Numbered from the stretch's first letter, positions 45,160 through 54,372 are shown. The stretch: 64,000 nt of DNA from Pseudomonadota bacterium (GCA_018822545.1 JAHJKA010000031.1:141073-205072), one strand, 5' to 3'. Numbers and translations: made by a program. The notes: generated by a model from the letters alone, not told the origin.

Positions 45160-46079
45160 AGGGCCTGCATCCTGGCAACAAAGTGCAAATCCTGTTCTGG
45201 AGTCCGGCCACGCTGGGTAAGATAGCCCCCTATCATCATGGCGTCCGCTCCCGCCATAAAGGCGGTGCTCAGGAAATCTCCCAGGGCCGACTCGCGGCCG
45301 GCAGCAAGACGGACAGGCACCTTCGGCAGCAGCAAGCGAAAGAGGGCAATGGCCCGAAGGATCTCCTCAACGGCCAGTGGCTTGATATCGGCAAGGGGAG
45401 TACCCGGCAAAGGGATAAGGATATTAAGGGGCACCGAATCCACTCCCAGCTCAGCCAGCGTGGCTGCCAGAGAAACGCGGTCACCTTCATCCTCCCCCAG
45501 ACCAATAATGCCACCGCTACAGACAGAAAGCCCCAAGGACTGCGCTGCTCTGACGGTGGCAACACGTTCTTCAAAACTATGGGTGGTACAGACGGTAGGG
45601 AAAAATTCGCGGGAGCTTTCCAAATTATGATGATAGCGGTCCATGCCTGCCCCTTGCAAAAGGGCAAGCTGGTCCGCCCTCAAAATACCAAAGGAACCGC
45701 AAACCTTGATATCAACCTGATTGCGGATGGCGGTAATACGCTCGGCCAGGGCCGCAACCTCACGGTCTGAGGCGCCTCGCCCGCTTGTGACCAGGGAAAA
45801 ACGACTGGCCCCGTTCTCCTTGGCCTGCCGGGCTGCGGCGACAATTTCATCAACCGCAAGCAAAGGATAGACTGGGGTGTCGGTGCTGAAATGGGCCGAC
45901 TGGGTACAAAAGCGGCAATCCTCACTGCAGGCCCCGGATTTGGCATTGATGATGGAGCAGAGGGAAAAAGAATCCTGCCGGTTGACAAGTTTTACCTCCA
46001 GAGCCTCGGACATCAGCTCCCGGGTAGAGCTGGCAGCGATATTTTCTTTGTTATACGGTTCTTGTAACAAAGTATCCAC
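45147..46079 (-). CDS. bioB: Biotin synthase BioB
   Basis: A radical SAM enzyme of about 310 residues that inserts sulfur into dethiobiotin. The [4Fe-4S] motif is C51-SED-C55-RF-C58, and YNHNLE-type HHNLESS, TTHSFEERV and CSGGIIGLGE follow. The start is uncertain: no ATG lies upstream of MSEALEVKL. GTG at 46079 is annotated; TTG at 46070 (with AAGGTGG just upstream) and TTG at 46118 are alternatives. Bases upstream of 46118 include CACAGAGACA, similar to a family A half-unit, so a repeat insertion may have changed the original 5' end. Confidence 0.88.
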   Translation of the reverse strand: MDTLLQEPYNKENIAASSTRELMSEALEVKLVNRQDSFSLCSIINAKSGACSEDCRFCTQSAHFSTDTPVYPLLAVDEIVAAARQAKENGASRFSLVTSGRGASDREVAALAERITAIRNQVDIKVCGSFGILRADQLALLQGAGMDRYHHNLESSREFFPTVCTTHSFEERVATVRAAQSLGLSVCSGGIIGLGEDEGDRVSLAATLAELGVDSVPLNILIPLPGTPLADIKPLAVEEILRAIALFRLLLPKVPVRLAAGRESALGDFLSTAFMAGADAMMIGGYLTQRGRTPEQDLHFVARMQALWTR

Positions 46080-46231
46080 CTTGACTGAAACTTTCTCTTT
46101 CCCCAATATAAACACCAAAACACAGAGACATTCTTTTCAATGGCCCCGTGCAGAGCTAGGAAAAACAAAATATTTTAGTATCATTATGACAACGTGTTTA
46201 AAGAGGGATCAACAAATCGTAAGACTGCTCA

Positions 46232-46337
46232 AGCAGGTGACTGAAAAACGTAGCGAGCGCCGGAAAGACAAGGCGTAAGTACTCCTTGAGGGGTAAACGC
46301 CGTATTTCTTAGCGCAGTAGTTTTTCAATTACCTGCT
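46232..46337. repeat. Palindromic repeat, family E
   Basis: AGCAGGTGACTGAAAAAC at 46232-46249 pairs with an inverted copy that ends AGTTTTTCAATTACCTGCT at 46337. The right end overlaps the stop codon of pcnB by two bases, so the element may also serve as its 3' terminator. Confidence 0.75.
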
Positions 46338-47658
46338 AGCGTTTGAAGCCAAACACCCCGCCCTTTTGTTTGCCCTTGGCCCAGGAAGGACCCTGTCCCT
46401 GCCGGCGCGGCTTTTTATCTGCTGACCGCGATGGCCGTTCCGGACGCTGGACCGGTTTAGGAAAGAGATCTGCATCCACCGGCTCACCCCCTGCTGCCTC
46501 AGCACAGAGGTGATAAAAAAGCAGGTGATCTTGAAAATAGCTCTTCTTCTTCAGCCAAGACGGCCAGCCTTTGCTGGAAAAATTTTGTTCAAAAAGGGGC
46601 AGCAAAGCCAGTTTATGGGCAATCCTTTCCTTGGTCGCCCTATTGATATCAATATGGGCAAGATCCGTGCTTAAATAATCTCTGATCTTCCGGGCAAGGG
46701 CAAATGCCTCGCCTATCTTTAATGGGGCCGAGAGTTCCGGGCAGGTCTTTCTGGCCCAGGGCAAAAGAAGAATGCTTAAATAGACATCATCCTCAAAGAC
46801 AACCCCTTTCGCCCAAAGTCTATCTGTAACGGCGAGGTAACTCTGGAGGGAAGTGACCATGGGCGCATCAAGCATCCCTTTATAACAAGGGATCAGCACA
46901 CTCAAAAGGCCGCAGTCCGCAGCAATTTTCAGCCACAAAGAGCTGGCTCCTCCGCGAAGATCCTTAAAAAGTTCATCACGAACTCGGGATACCGGGCAGA
47001 CAGCTAAGGCCTCCGTGTGGGCCTTAATAGCCTCCCAGGTCTGTTCTTCAATCCGAAAACAGCTACGGGCCGCATGGCGTACAGCCCGCATCATCCGCAC
47101 CGGATCACGGCTGATACGACGTCTTGCATCACCGATAATCCGAACCACCTGATCCTTGAGATCCTGAACCCCGCCGACATAATCGATAATGGTCTGATTT
47201 TTTATTTCATAAAAAAGACCATTAATGGTGAGATCACGGCGAAAGGCATCATCGCGTTCGTCACCATAGGTATTGTTGGCGGCAAGAACCACGTCCTTGC
47301 CTTCCAAGTCATATTCACTACGACAGCGGAAGGTGGAAACCTCAATAATCTTATTGCCGGGGAAAAAAACCTGCACCAGACGAAAACGCCGACCAATGGT
47401 ACGGCTGTTACGGAAAATCTTCCTTAACTCACCGGGACGGGCGTCGGTGGAAATATCATAATCCTTGGGCGTTTTGCCAAGAAAGAGGTCCCGAACGCCG
47501 CCACCGACAAGATACGCGGTGTGTCCGGCTTCCTGGAGACGCCGCATGACCTGCAGGGCATCCCGATCAAAATCGGCCAGGGATATTGCATGTTCGTCAG
47601 GCCCAACGATGAGAGGAGTAATCTCCTCATAGGGACGATTTATACTGTTTTTACTCAC
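46336..47658 (-). CDS. pcnB: Poly(A) polymerase/CCA-adding family nucleotidyltransferase (PcnB-like)
   Basis: A 440-residue class II nucleotidyltransferase. It has GGGVRD at 52-57, the metal-binding D66-Y-D68 in PKDYDIST, RRDLTINGLFY and the RRISRDPVRMMRAVRHAA motif (neck domain). The C-terminal extension is basic (KKPRRQGQGPSWAKGKQKGG), as in PcnB, and supports poly(A) polymerase over CCA-tRNA nucleotidyltransferase. The start is a GTG at 47658 with a weak ribosome-binding site. Confidence 0.87.
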   Translation of the reverse strand: MSKNSINRPYEEITPLIVGPDEHAISLADFDRDALQVMRRLQEAGHTAYLVGGGVRDLFLGKTPKDYDISTDARPGELRKIFRNSRTIGRRFRLVQVFFPGNKIIEVSTFRCRSEYDLEGKDVVLAANNTYGDERDDAFRRDLTINGLFYEIKNQTIIDYVGGVQDLKDQVVRIIGDARRRISRDPVRMMRAVRHAARSCFRIEEQTWEAIKAHTEALAVCPVSRVRDELFKDLRGGASSLWLKIAADCGLLSVLIPCYKGMLDAPMVTSLQSYLAVTDRLWAKGVVFEDDVYLSILLLPWARKTCPELSAPLKIGEAFALARKIRDYLSTDLAHIDINRATKERIAHKLALLPLFEQNFSSKGWPSWLKKKSYFQDHLLFYHLCAEAAGGEPVDADLFPKPVQRPERPSRSADKKPRRQGQGPSWAKGKQKGGVFGFKR

Positions 47659-47679
47659 GGAATATTTCTCACATTAATA

Positions 47680-47740
47680 GGTGAAGTTTGCAGGGGGCAC
47701 CTCCTGCCGGGCAGGAAATGTCTGCAAACACAGCTTCACC
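47680..47740. other. Nested hairpin, structured RNA or terminator
   Basis: Three coaxial stems close on one another: GGTGAAG/CTTCACC (47680-47686 with 47734-47740), TTTGCAG/CTGCAAA (47687-47693 with 47722-47728) and CCTGC/GCAGG at the tip. No T tract follows on either strand. It lies between the minus-strand genes at 47827 and 47658 and could be a leader of pcnB. Confidence 0.5.
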
Positions 47741-47826
47741 GTTTAGTAAGTGCAGAAAAAAAAGGGAACGACGGGGAGGAAAGACTGCACCAGCGCCTCA
47801 GGTGAGCCGTAACGCATGATGAGCAG

Positions 47827-48789
47827 CTACTCTTTATAGACTGACTCAGCCTCCCGGACAAACTGGTCAAAGACCTCTTTGACAGTAAGAATATTTTTGA
47901 TCTTATAGACGTTCTCACCACTAAAGAAGAGCCCGTTTTCATAATCACCTTCAACAGCCGCCATCAATCTTTCGGCAATACAGTAATGATGATCACATTT
48001 TTTCAGGCATTTCCAACGGCACTCTTTGCTCTTCATGTTCTCCCCGGCCGCCAGACGGCGGACAAAGGGCGTATTCAGAGCGCGGCCAGGCATACCAACC
48101 GGTGAGGAGGTAAGAACAACGTCATCTTTTTCAGCTTCCAGCATGGCCTGCTTAAATCGATCATCAACCGGGCACTCTTTGGTCAACACAAAACGGGTGG
48201 CGACCTGCACTGCATCAGCACCATATTTGTCCATCATCTCTGCCATTTCATAGCCATTGGTGATACCACCTGCGGCAATAAGAGGCACCTTGGTGACCAC
48301 CTTCCTGACCTCAGGGAAAAGCTCCCGCAGAGAAACATCGGTGCCCAGATGGCCGCCAGCCTCTTTGGCCTCGACCACAATGGCGGCGGCTCCCAATTTT
48401 TCGGCAAGCCTGGCGAATGCCGGCGAGGAAACAATGGATATAATGGGTGTGTTTGTCTCCTTGCCGATCTTGAATATATCTCGGGAAAATCCAGCTCCGG
48501 TGACAATCATGTCCACGCCAGCTTCAATGGCCGCCAGGACCGTTTCGTGGAAATTTTTCATGGCATACATAATATTTGCCGAAATAATTCCCTTGGTCAT
48601 CTCTTTGGCCTTACGGATCTCTGCCCGAACTTCATCCAAAGGAATCACCGAGGCACCAATAGTGCCGATACCGCCGCACTCGGCAACCGGAGCAGCCAGA
48701 GCAGAGGTGGAAACACGAACGGACATGCCGCCCAGAACAAGAGGAATCGGGGCAGTCAGACCGGCGATTGTAAGTGGAGGAAGTTTCAT
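47827..48789 (-). CDS. NAD(P)H-dependent flavin oxidoreductase (nitronate monooxygenase/FabK-like)
   Basis: A 320-residue FMN-binding TIM-barrel protein. Family features are PIPLVLGGMSVRVSTSALAA, the FMN-loop VEAKEAGGHLG and the phosphate-binding PLIAAGGITNGYEMAEMM followed by GADAVQVATRF. A Cys-rich insert CRWKCLKKCDHHYC (near residues 262-275) is unlike plain nitronate monooxygenases and may bind a metal. Members oxidise nitronates or act as enoyl-ACP reductase. A symmetric 15-bp element upstream (48831-48845) suggests control by a TetR-type regulator, which would fit a fatty-acid role. Confidence 0.8.
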   Translation of the reverse strand: MKLPPLTIAGLTAPIPLVLGGMSVRVSTSALAAPVAECGGIGTIGASVIPLDEVRAEIRKAKEMTKGIISANIMYAMKNFHETVLAAIEAGVDMIVTGAGFSRDIFKIGKETNTPIISIVSSPAFARLAEKLGAAAIVVEAKEAGGHLGTDVSLRELFPEVRKVVTKVPLIAAGGITNGYEMAEMMDKYGADAVQVATRFVLTKECPVDDRFKQAMLEAEKDDVVLTSSPVGMPGRALNTPFVRRLAAGENMKSKECRWKCLKKCDHHYCIAERLMAAVEGDYENGLFFSGENVYKIKNILTVKEVFDQFVREAESVYKE

Positions 48790-48830
48790 AAAAATAAATA
48801 GGGGGAAATATTAAAAAATCAATGCGTTAC

Positions 48831-48845
48831 TTACTCATTGAGTAA
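48831..48845. promoter_or_regulatory. Symmetric operator candidate TTACTCA-T-TGAGTAA
   Basis: A perfect 7-bp inverted repeat with a single central base lies 42 bases before the start of the flavin oxidoreductase gene. A candidate -10 (TAATAT) is a short distance inward, so the element would overlap the -35 region. Confidence 0.5.
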
Positions 48846-49319
48846 AAAAATAGATCGCATTTTCCAAAGGTTGCTCTACGGCATTTATATGGAGCGAATA
48901 TGCCCGCAAGCACTCATTTTGTCAAGAAGAGCCTTGTCGTTTATCGGCATTTTTACGTATTCATTGTTGTATACCCCTGAACTCCAAGAAAGTATACTTC
49001 ATCGAAAAGCACAAAAAAATATCCCATTAACAATTAAATTATAACCATTTCCTTGAGACAAGGTCTTTATAGCGCAGCCTTTGCCCTACAAGAACGGCTT
49101 TTAAAATATTATGTTCCCGTCGTTACAAACAAAAAAACCCGCACAAACAAACGTATTATTCGTACAAGCGCTAGATTTAAAAGTTGCCGACAGAAAAATA
49201 TTGGGGGGCTATCCCATCATTTATGGATCTTTCCCCGTCTCTTTTTTATCTTGTAACAAAAGACGTTTTTTAAGATTTTCAATCCTTTTTCTTTCCCAAA
49301 AAACAGAGTAACAAGAGGC
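48846..49319. other. AT-rich intergenic region without a recognised gene
   Basis: About 470 bases between divergent genes. Short open frames with TTG starts exist, but they lack ribosome-binding sites and recognisable features. Low-complexity A and T runs are frequent. Confidence 0.6.
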
Positions 49320-49973
49320 ATGACTCACATCCACCACCCCATTTATCCAGACCAGATCGGCTTTGATATCGACTGCGTGGTGGCAGACACCATGGAGGCT
49401 TTTATTCGGTTGGCCGACCAAGAGCATCATATTTCCATAGCCCCTGAGCAGATCACTGAATTTACCGTGGAAAACTGTCTGGCCATCGACCCTGACATCA
49501 TTGATTCAATTTTTCTGCGCCTTCTCGATGCCCCCCTCCAAAACAAACTTTTGCCCATGGAAAATGCCGTGGCCGTGCTTGCACAATTTGCCCACCATGC
49601 TCCCCTGACCTTTGTCACTGCCCGCCCAAACCGTAAACCCATCTTTGACTGGCTCGAAGCCCTCCTTGGTCCACAAATTATGGCTGAGGCACGCCTGGTT
49701 GCCATGGGGGACCATAACGGTAAGATTGACCATATCAAGGAACTGGGCATCAGCTATTTTATTGATGACCGTTTTGAAACCTGTGAAGATATCGCGGCCC
49801 ACGGCATCACCGCCATTGTCTATAACCAGCCCTGGAATAAAAATCGGCACAACCTCCCCACGGTGAAAAGCTGGAAGGAGATTGAAGCACTCTGCGCCCT
49901 AGGCAATCGAGACGTCACCCCTCTCCCCCCTTCCCTCCCCCCATGCATTGTCAAAACTGCGGTCACCCTCTAG
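49320..49973 (+). CDS. HAD-superfamily 5'-nucleotidase-like phosphatase
   Basis: A 217-residue cytoplasmic HAD-fold protein. The catalytic D16-I-D18 lies in [11 protein letters not shown]; motif II is FVTARP and motif III/IV is YFIDDRFE. The layout resembles 5'(3')-deoxyribonucleotidase (NT5C) relatives, so it probably removes phosphate from a nucleotide or sugar phosphate. The last 30 bases overlap the NUDIX gene in another frame, and the C-terminal tail looks unconserved. AAGAGG just before the ATG marks the start. Confidence 0.78.
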   Translation: MTHIHHPIYPDQIGFDIDCVVADTMEAFIRLADQEHHISIAPEQITEFTVENCLAIDPDIIDSIFLRLLDAPLQNKLLPMENAVAVLAQFAHHAPLTFVTARPNRKPIFDWLEALLGPQIMAEARLVAMGDHNGKIDHIKELGISYFIDDRFETCEDIAAHGITAIVYNQPWNKNRHNLPTVKSWKEIEALCALGNRDVTPLPPSLPPCIVKTAVTL

Positions 49974-50377
49974 CCTACCGTAACCCGGTGCCCACTGTGG
50001 ATATCATCATCCATTTCCATGGCGGTATTGTTCTCATCGAACGCAAAAATCCGCCCCACGGCTGGGCCCTGCCCGGTGGGTTTGTCGATTACGGCGAAAC
50101 CCTGGAGCAGGCCGCAAGCCGCGAGGCCGAAGAAGAAACCGGTCTTAAGCTAACCGACCTCAAACAGTTTCACGCCTATTCCGATCCGGCCCGCGACAGC
50201 AGGCTTCACACCATTACCACCGTCTACTCCGCAGTAGGCTCAGGCGTCTTGAGGGCTGGTGATGATGCTGGCCAGGCCACAATCTTTCAGCCCGCAGACT
50301 TTCCGGCCCTGGCCTTTGACCATGCCCGGATCCTTGCCGATTATTTCGAACGCCACCCCTTCTTAAAAGAAAAATAA
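49943..50377 (+). CDS. NUDIX hydrolase with N-terminal Cys pair
   Basis: A 144-residue NUDIX protein. A complete NUDIX box [24 protein letters not shown] lies at about 54-77, with the metal-binding REAEEE. CQNC (residues 3-6) recalls the zinc ribbon of NADH pyrophosphatases, but only one Cys pair is present. It hydrolyses a nucleoside diphosphate linked to X; the exact substrate is not evident. The gene overlaps the upstream HAD gene by 31 bases and has no ribosome-binding site, so translation by coupling is likely. Confidence 0.85.
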   Translation: MHCQNCGHPLAYRNPVPTVDIIIHFHGGIVLIERKNPPHGWALPGGFVDYGETLEQAASREAEEETGLKLTDLKQFHAYSDPARDSRLHTITTVYSAVGSGVLRAGDDAGQATIFQPADFPALAFDHARILADYFERHPFLKEK

Positions 50378-50485
50378 AAGACAACAAAGCAAGCCAAAGC
50401 CATAATTTCTGGTTGCTTTTTCCCTCTGGGCTTTGGTATAAGACCTCTTTCACCTGGAACCAGCTTCGTGTTTTTTCTTCAAGGT

Positions 50486-50527
50486 GCCTACCGATTATAT
50501 GCGATCGGCAAGGCATTTTGTTTTTTC
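50486..50527 (+). terminator. Terminator-like hairpin upstream of rpsA
   Basis: GCCT/AGGC and CCGAT/ATCGG stems (50486-50514) are followed by a T-rich run. It may end the NUDIX transcript or act as an attenuator for rpsA. Confidence 0.5.
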
Positions 50528-50538
50528 AACACACATAG

Positions 50539-50575
50539 CTAACCACTGGTTCTAAGGACTTTATTCACTGGTTAG
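50539..50575 (+). promoter_or_regulatory. Inverted repeat in the rpsA leader
   Basis: CTAACCA (50539-50545) pairs with TGGTTAG (50569-50575), and ACTGGTT is also repeated directly. It ends five bases before the GGGGAA ribosome-binding region of rpsA, so it may help autoregulate S1. Confidence 0.4.
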
Positions 50576-50590
50576 TGGGGAACTTGTCAA

Positions 50591-52288
50591 ATGGGTAATA
50601 TTGAAACAGAAAACACAGAAGAAATGAGCTTTGCCGAACTCTTTAATGCTGAAGAGCTCGTAGTAGTATCCGTAGGCGATGTCGTTAAAGGCACCATTGT
50701 TGACCTTAATGACAACTGCGCTATTGTTGATTGCGGTGACAAATCAGAAAGCGAGATCATGCTCAACGAATTCAAGCATGATGGTGAACAGATCGCCGTA
50801 AAGATCGGTGACATTTTCGATGTCTATGTTGAAAGACGTGAAGGCGAAGGCGGCCTGCGACTTTCCCGTGAAAAAGCCATCGGCATCAAAGTATGGGAAG
50901 ACATTGCTAAAATTCAGGAAGACGACGGCACCATCCTGGGCCGCATTGACAACCGTGTTAAAGGTGGTCTTTCCGTCGATATCGGCGTACCCGCCTTCCT
51001 GCCCTACTCCCAGATCGACCTCCGTCCAGTTAAAGATCTTGACGCCCTCATCGGCGAGTCTTTTGACTTCAAGATCCTTAAATATAATAAAAAACGCAAC
51101 AACGTTGTTATTTCCCGTCGCGCCATCCTTGAAGAGGCTCGCAAGAAGCTCCGCGAAGATATGCGCTCCAACCTGGCAGAAGGCTCCATTGTTACTGGAT
51201 CCATCACCAACATTACCGATTATGGTATTTTTGTAGACCTGGGCGGACTTGACGGCCTTTGCCACATCACCGATCTTTCCTGGGGTCGCGTCTCCCATCC
51301 TTCCAAGCTCTTCAAAGTTGGCGAGGATGTAGAGGTTAAAATCCTTAAATTCGATAAAGATACCGACAAGGTCTCCCTCGGCGTTAAGCAGCTCAAGGAA
51401 GATCCATGGTCAACCGTGGAGAAACGTTATCCTATCGGCAGCAAAGCCATGGGTAAGGTGGTCAGCATTACCGACTACGGCGTTTTTGCTGAACTGGAAG
51501 AAGGCGTTGAAGGTCTCATCCATGTTTCCGAGATGTCCTGGTCCAAAAAGACCCGGCATCCCTCCAAAATCGTTGCCGCTGGTGACGAGGTGGAAGTCTC
51601 CATCCTTAACATCGACGCCGATGCCAAACGCATCTCCCTGGGCATGAAGCAGCTTCAGCCTAACCCCTGGGACCTGGTTGCCGAAAATTATCCCGTGGGC
51701 GCCATCATTGAAGGTAAGATCAAGAACATCACCGACTTCGGTATCTTCATCGGTATTGAGGAAGGCATCGACGGTCTTATCCATGTTTCTGATCTTTCTT
51801 GGACCGAGCGCATCAAGCATCCTTCAGAGAAGTTTGCCAAAGGCGACACCATCCAGGCCGTTGTCTTAAAGATTGACCGTGAGAACGAGCGTTTCTCCCT
51901 GGGCATCAAACAGCTTGAGCCTGATCCATGGCAAGCAACCATCGAGAAATATCCGGTGGGAACTGCTGTTGACGGCAAAATCACCAACATTACTGATTTC
52001 GGAATTTTTGTTGAGATTCAAGAAGGTATCGAGGGTCTGGTTCATGTATCTGAAATCAGCAAAGAAAAAATCGAAACCCCGGTCGGTATGTATAATGTCG
52101 GTGATACCTTAGAAACCAAGGTCATCAATGTCTCTGCCAAGGATCGCAAAATCGGACTGTCCATTAAGGCCCTGACCGATGCTCCTGGCGAAGGAAGCAT
52201 GAACGACTACAAAAAAGACGAACAGAGCGGACCATCCACTTTGGGTGATCTTTTCCAGTCCAGACTTGACAACAAGGACGAAGAATAA
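50591..52288 (+). CDS. rpsA: 30S ribosomal protein S1
   Basis: A 565-residue protein with six S1 (OB-fold) RNA-binding domains, the usual number for Gram-negative S1. Repeated units are visible as DYGIFVDLGG, DYGVFAELEEG, DFGIFIGIEEG and DFGIFVEIQEG. S1 helps load structured mRNAs onto the 30S subunit. The start follows GGGGAA nine bases upstream. The leader holds inverted repeats that may give feedback control. sppA follows at 27 bases and ihfB after that, an order that resembles the rpsA-ihfB pairing of other proteobacteria. Confidence 0.97.
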   Translation: MGNIETENTEEMSFAELFNAEELVVVSVGDVVKGTIVDLNDNCAIVDCGDKSESEIMLNEFKHDGEQIAVKIGDIFDVYVERREGEGGLRLSREKAIGIKVWEDIAKIQEDDGTILGRIDNRVKGGLSVDIGVPAFLPYSQIDLRPVKDLDALIGESFDFKILKYNKKRNNVVISRRAILEEARKKLREDMRSNLAEGSIVTGSITNITDYGIFVDLGGLDGLCHITDLSWGRVSHPSKLFKVGEDVEVKILKFDKDTDKVSLGVKQLKEDPWSTVEKRYPIGSKAMGKVVSITDYGVFAELEEGVEGLIHVSEMSWSKKTRHPSKIVAAGDEVEVSILNIDADAKRISLGMKQLQPNPWDLVAENYPVGAIIEGKIKNITDFGIFIGIEEGIDGLIHVSDLSWTERIKHPSEKFAKGDTIQAVVLKIDRENERFSLGIKQLEPDPWQATIEKYPVGTAVDGKITNITDFGIFVEIQEGIEGLVHVSEISKEKIETPVGMYNVGDTLETKVINVSAKDRKIGLSIKALTDAPGEGSMNDYKKDEQSGPSTLGDLFQSRLDNKDEE

Positions 52289-52315
52289 GCTCTCATTCTC
52301 AAACGGATATTTCAT

Positions 52316-53251
52316 ATGTCACCAGAAAGGTTATTCCATCAACGGCATCCTGTGCTCACCGGCCTCTTTTTCATGGCCGCGCTCACAGTCATGTTTTTTG
52401 GCGGAATAACCTTTTTTGTTTCCTCCATGCTTCAGCAAAAAAATAATTTTCTCCTTGGGGTCAGCAACTCCATTGGTGTTATCGAAATAAAAGGCGTCAT
52501 CACTGATGCTGAAGAAACCCTGGCCGACATTTTGGCCTTTAGTCGAGAAAAAGGCATCAAGGCCGTTGTTGTCCGCATTGACAGCCCGGGTGGTGCTGTG
52601 GGCGCCTCCCAGGAACTCTTCATGGGGATCAAGCGCTTGAGTCAGGAAAAACCAGTGGTGGCCTCCATGGGTTCGGTGGCTGCTTCCGGTGGTTTCTACG
52701 CTGCCATCGGTGCTGAGAAAATTGTGGCTGCCCCAGGCACCCTCACCGGGAGCATGGGTGTTATTATCAAATTCGCCAACCTGGAACAGATTTTTAATAA
52801 AATTGGTTACCAAAGCCAGGTTGTTAAAAGTGGTCAGTTCAAAGATATGGGCTCGCCTGATCGCGCCCTCACCGAGGCAGAGCTCACCCTACTACAGAAC
52901 CTGATCGACTCGGTGCATGGCCAGTTTGTCGCTGATATTGCCGAGAGCCGATCCCTGAATATTGAAGACGTAAAAAAGATAGCAGATGGCCGGATTTTCT
53001 CCGGCGAACAGGCCCGAGAATATGGCCTCATTGACGAACTGGGGAATTTCAACGATGCCGTGCGCCTGGCAGCCAGCCTCGCCAATATGGACGAAGAGCT
53101 TCCCAAACTTGTCTATCCTCCGGAGGAGGGTAATTCCATACTCGGTATGCTCTTGGGAAAAAACCCGCAGCGCCTTTGGGGGCATCTGTCACTGGCAAAA
53201 CCCATTCTCTCCTATGAATGGGATGGCACCGCTTCCCTGGTTACGCACTAA
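52316..53251 (+). CDS. sppA: Signal peptide peptidase SppA, short form
   Basis: A 311-residue inner-membrane protease that degrades cleaved signal peptides. One N-terminal transmembrane helix (about 15-38) anchors it; the single SppA/ClpP-like domain then carries the nucleophile S124 in GSVAASGGFYAA and the general base K176 in SGQFKDMGSPDR. The form is half the size of E. coli SppA (tandem domains) and matches the single-domain type. It is 27 bases downstream of rpsA and probably co-transcribed. Confidence 0.92.
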   Translation: MSPERLFHQRHPVLTGLFFMAALTVMFFGGITFFVSSMLQQKNNFLLGVSNSIGVIEIKGVITDAEETLADILAFSREKGIKAVVVRIDSPGGAVGASQELFMGIKRLSQEKPVVASMGSVAASGGFYAAIGAEKIVAAPGTLTGSMGVIIKFANLEQIFNKIGYQSQVVKSGQFKDMGSPDRALTEAELTLLQNLIDSVHGQFVADIAESRSLNIEDVKKIADGRIFSGEQAREYGLIDELGNFNDAVRLAASLANMDEELPKLVYPPEEGNSILGMLLGKNPQRLWGHLSLAKPILSYEWDGTASLVTH

Positions 53252-53431
53252 GCCCAAGCAAAAACAGCTTTACATAAAAAATGACGCCAAGGCGCTTTGA
53301 TCCTGGGGATTGGAAACCTCCCCAACAGAGTGCATGATTTTATTGCAGTTTCGCACGGAACAGTTAAACAATAGTTGCTGACATCATTAAACAAGGCCTG
53401 TCAGTGGTACTATTTTTTTTGGAGAGAGAGA

Positions 53432-53716
53432 ATGTTAAAGAGAGACCTTATTGATGCGGTTGCCGAGAAGATGGAAGGCTACCTCAAAAAAGATGTGAGT
53501 CAGGCCATTGATATCATGCTTGATACAATTACCCAAGCCCTTGCCGAAGAACGGCGCGTTGAGATCAGAGGCTTTGGCAGTTTCAGTATCCGCCAGCGTA
53601 AAGCCAGATCCACCAAGAATCCGCGTACCGGCAAAATCATGCATATTCCGCCCCGTAAGACCATCCACTTCACTATGAGCAAATCCCTGAAGGATCCTCT
53701 GGTTAAGAAAGGCTAA
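53432..53716 (+). CDS. ihfB: Integration host factor/HU-family DNA-binding protein, IhfB-like
   Basis: A 94-residue DNA-bending protein. The HU/IHF fold is clear: MLKRDLIDAVAEKM, VEIRGFGSFSIRQRKARSTKNPRTGK and a C-terminal helix KSLKDPLVKK. The arm has NPRTG with the intercalating proline. It resembles IHF beta more than HU through EIRGFGSF and through its place after rpsA, as in enterobacteria. The ATG at 53432 is selected because GGAGAGAG precedes it; an upstream in-frame ATG at 53375 has no signal. Confidence 0.85.
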   Translation: MLKRDLIDAVAEKMEGYLKKDVSQAIDIMLDTITQALAEERRVEIRGFGSFSIRQRKARSTKNPRTGKIMHIPPRKTIHFTMSKSLKDPLVKKG

Positions 53717-53766
53717 AAAGAACCTAGGGGTATCGTGAATAAGACGATTTTTTGCTCAAGATAGCA

Positions 53767-54372
53767 TTACCGAAAATGGGAGGTATCGCCCTTCCCCTCC
53801 CTCAGCACGATGGGCTCCGGGCCAGTCAAATCAACCACAGAAGAGGGCATGGGAAAGACATCACCGCCATCGATAATCTCATCCACCTGATTGCCGAAGA
53901 GCAGCTCCACCTCAAAGGCGGATGAGGGGAGTTCCTCCCCATCAATGGCAGCGGTGGTGGTAGCAATGGGATTGCCAAGAAGCTGGACAAGCATCTGACA
54001 GATTGGGCTTTCCGGCACCCTGATACCCACCGTTTTTTGCTTGGTGATCATGATTTTTGGAACAATTTTCATGGTCGGTAAAACAAAGGTATAGGCCCCG
54101 GGCAGATTCTTCTTCATGACCCGGTAAGCGGCATTTGACAGGGAGCAATAGGTGCTGACATCTTTGAGGTCACAGCACATGAAACTAAAGGGTTTTTCTT
54201 TTGAGCGACCTTTTATCTGATGTAAGCGCTTAACAGCCTTCTGATTAAAGATATCGCAGCCAATACCATACACCGTATCCGTAGGATAACAGATGATGCC
54301 GCCATGCTTGAGAACAGCAACTGCTTTTTCAATCAGTCTTGACTGGGGATTATCAGGGTTGATATACAACAT
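53767..54372 (-). CDS. tsaC: L-threonylcarbamoyladenylate synthase (TsaC/YrdC/Sua5)
   Basis: A 201-residue enzyme that makes threonylcarbamoyl-AMP for the t6A37 tRNA modification. The YrdC fold is shown by GGIICYPTDTVYGIGCD, KRLHQIKGRSKEKPFSFM, PGAYTFVLP and VGIRVPESPI. The short form lacks the C-terminal Sua5 domain. It converges with ihfB. No other t6A gene is in the window. Confidence 0.9.
   Translation of the reverse strand: MLYINPDNPQSRLIEKAVAVLKHGGIICYPTDTVYGIGCDIFNQKAVKRLHQIKGRSKEKPFSFMCCDLKDVSTYCSLSNAAYRVMKKNLPGAYTFVLPTMKIVPKIMITKQKTVGIRVPESPICQMLVQLLGNPIATTTAAIDGEELPSSAFEVELLFGNQVDEIIDGGDVFPMPSSVVDLTGPEPIVLREGKGDTSHFR

Noticed and set aside
48838..49044. 68-codon frame with TTG start in the AT-rich gap
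   Set aside because: No ribosome-binding site, rare start and no family character; it begins inside the operator-like palindrome.
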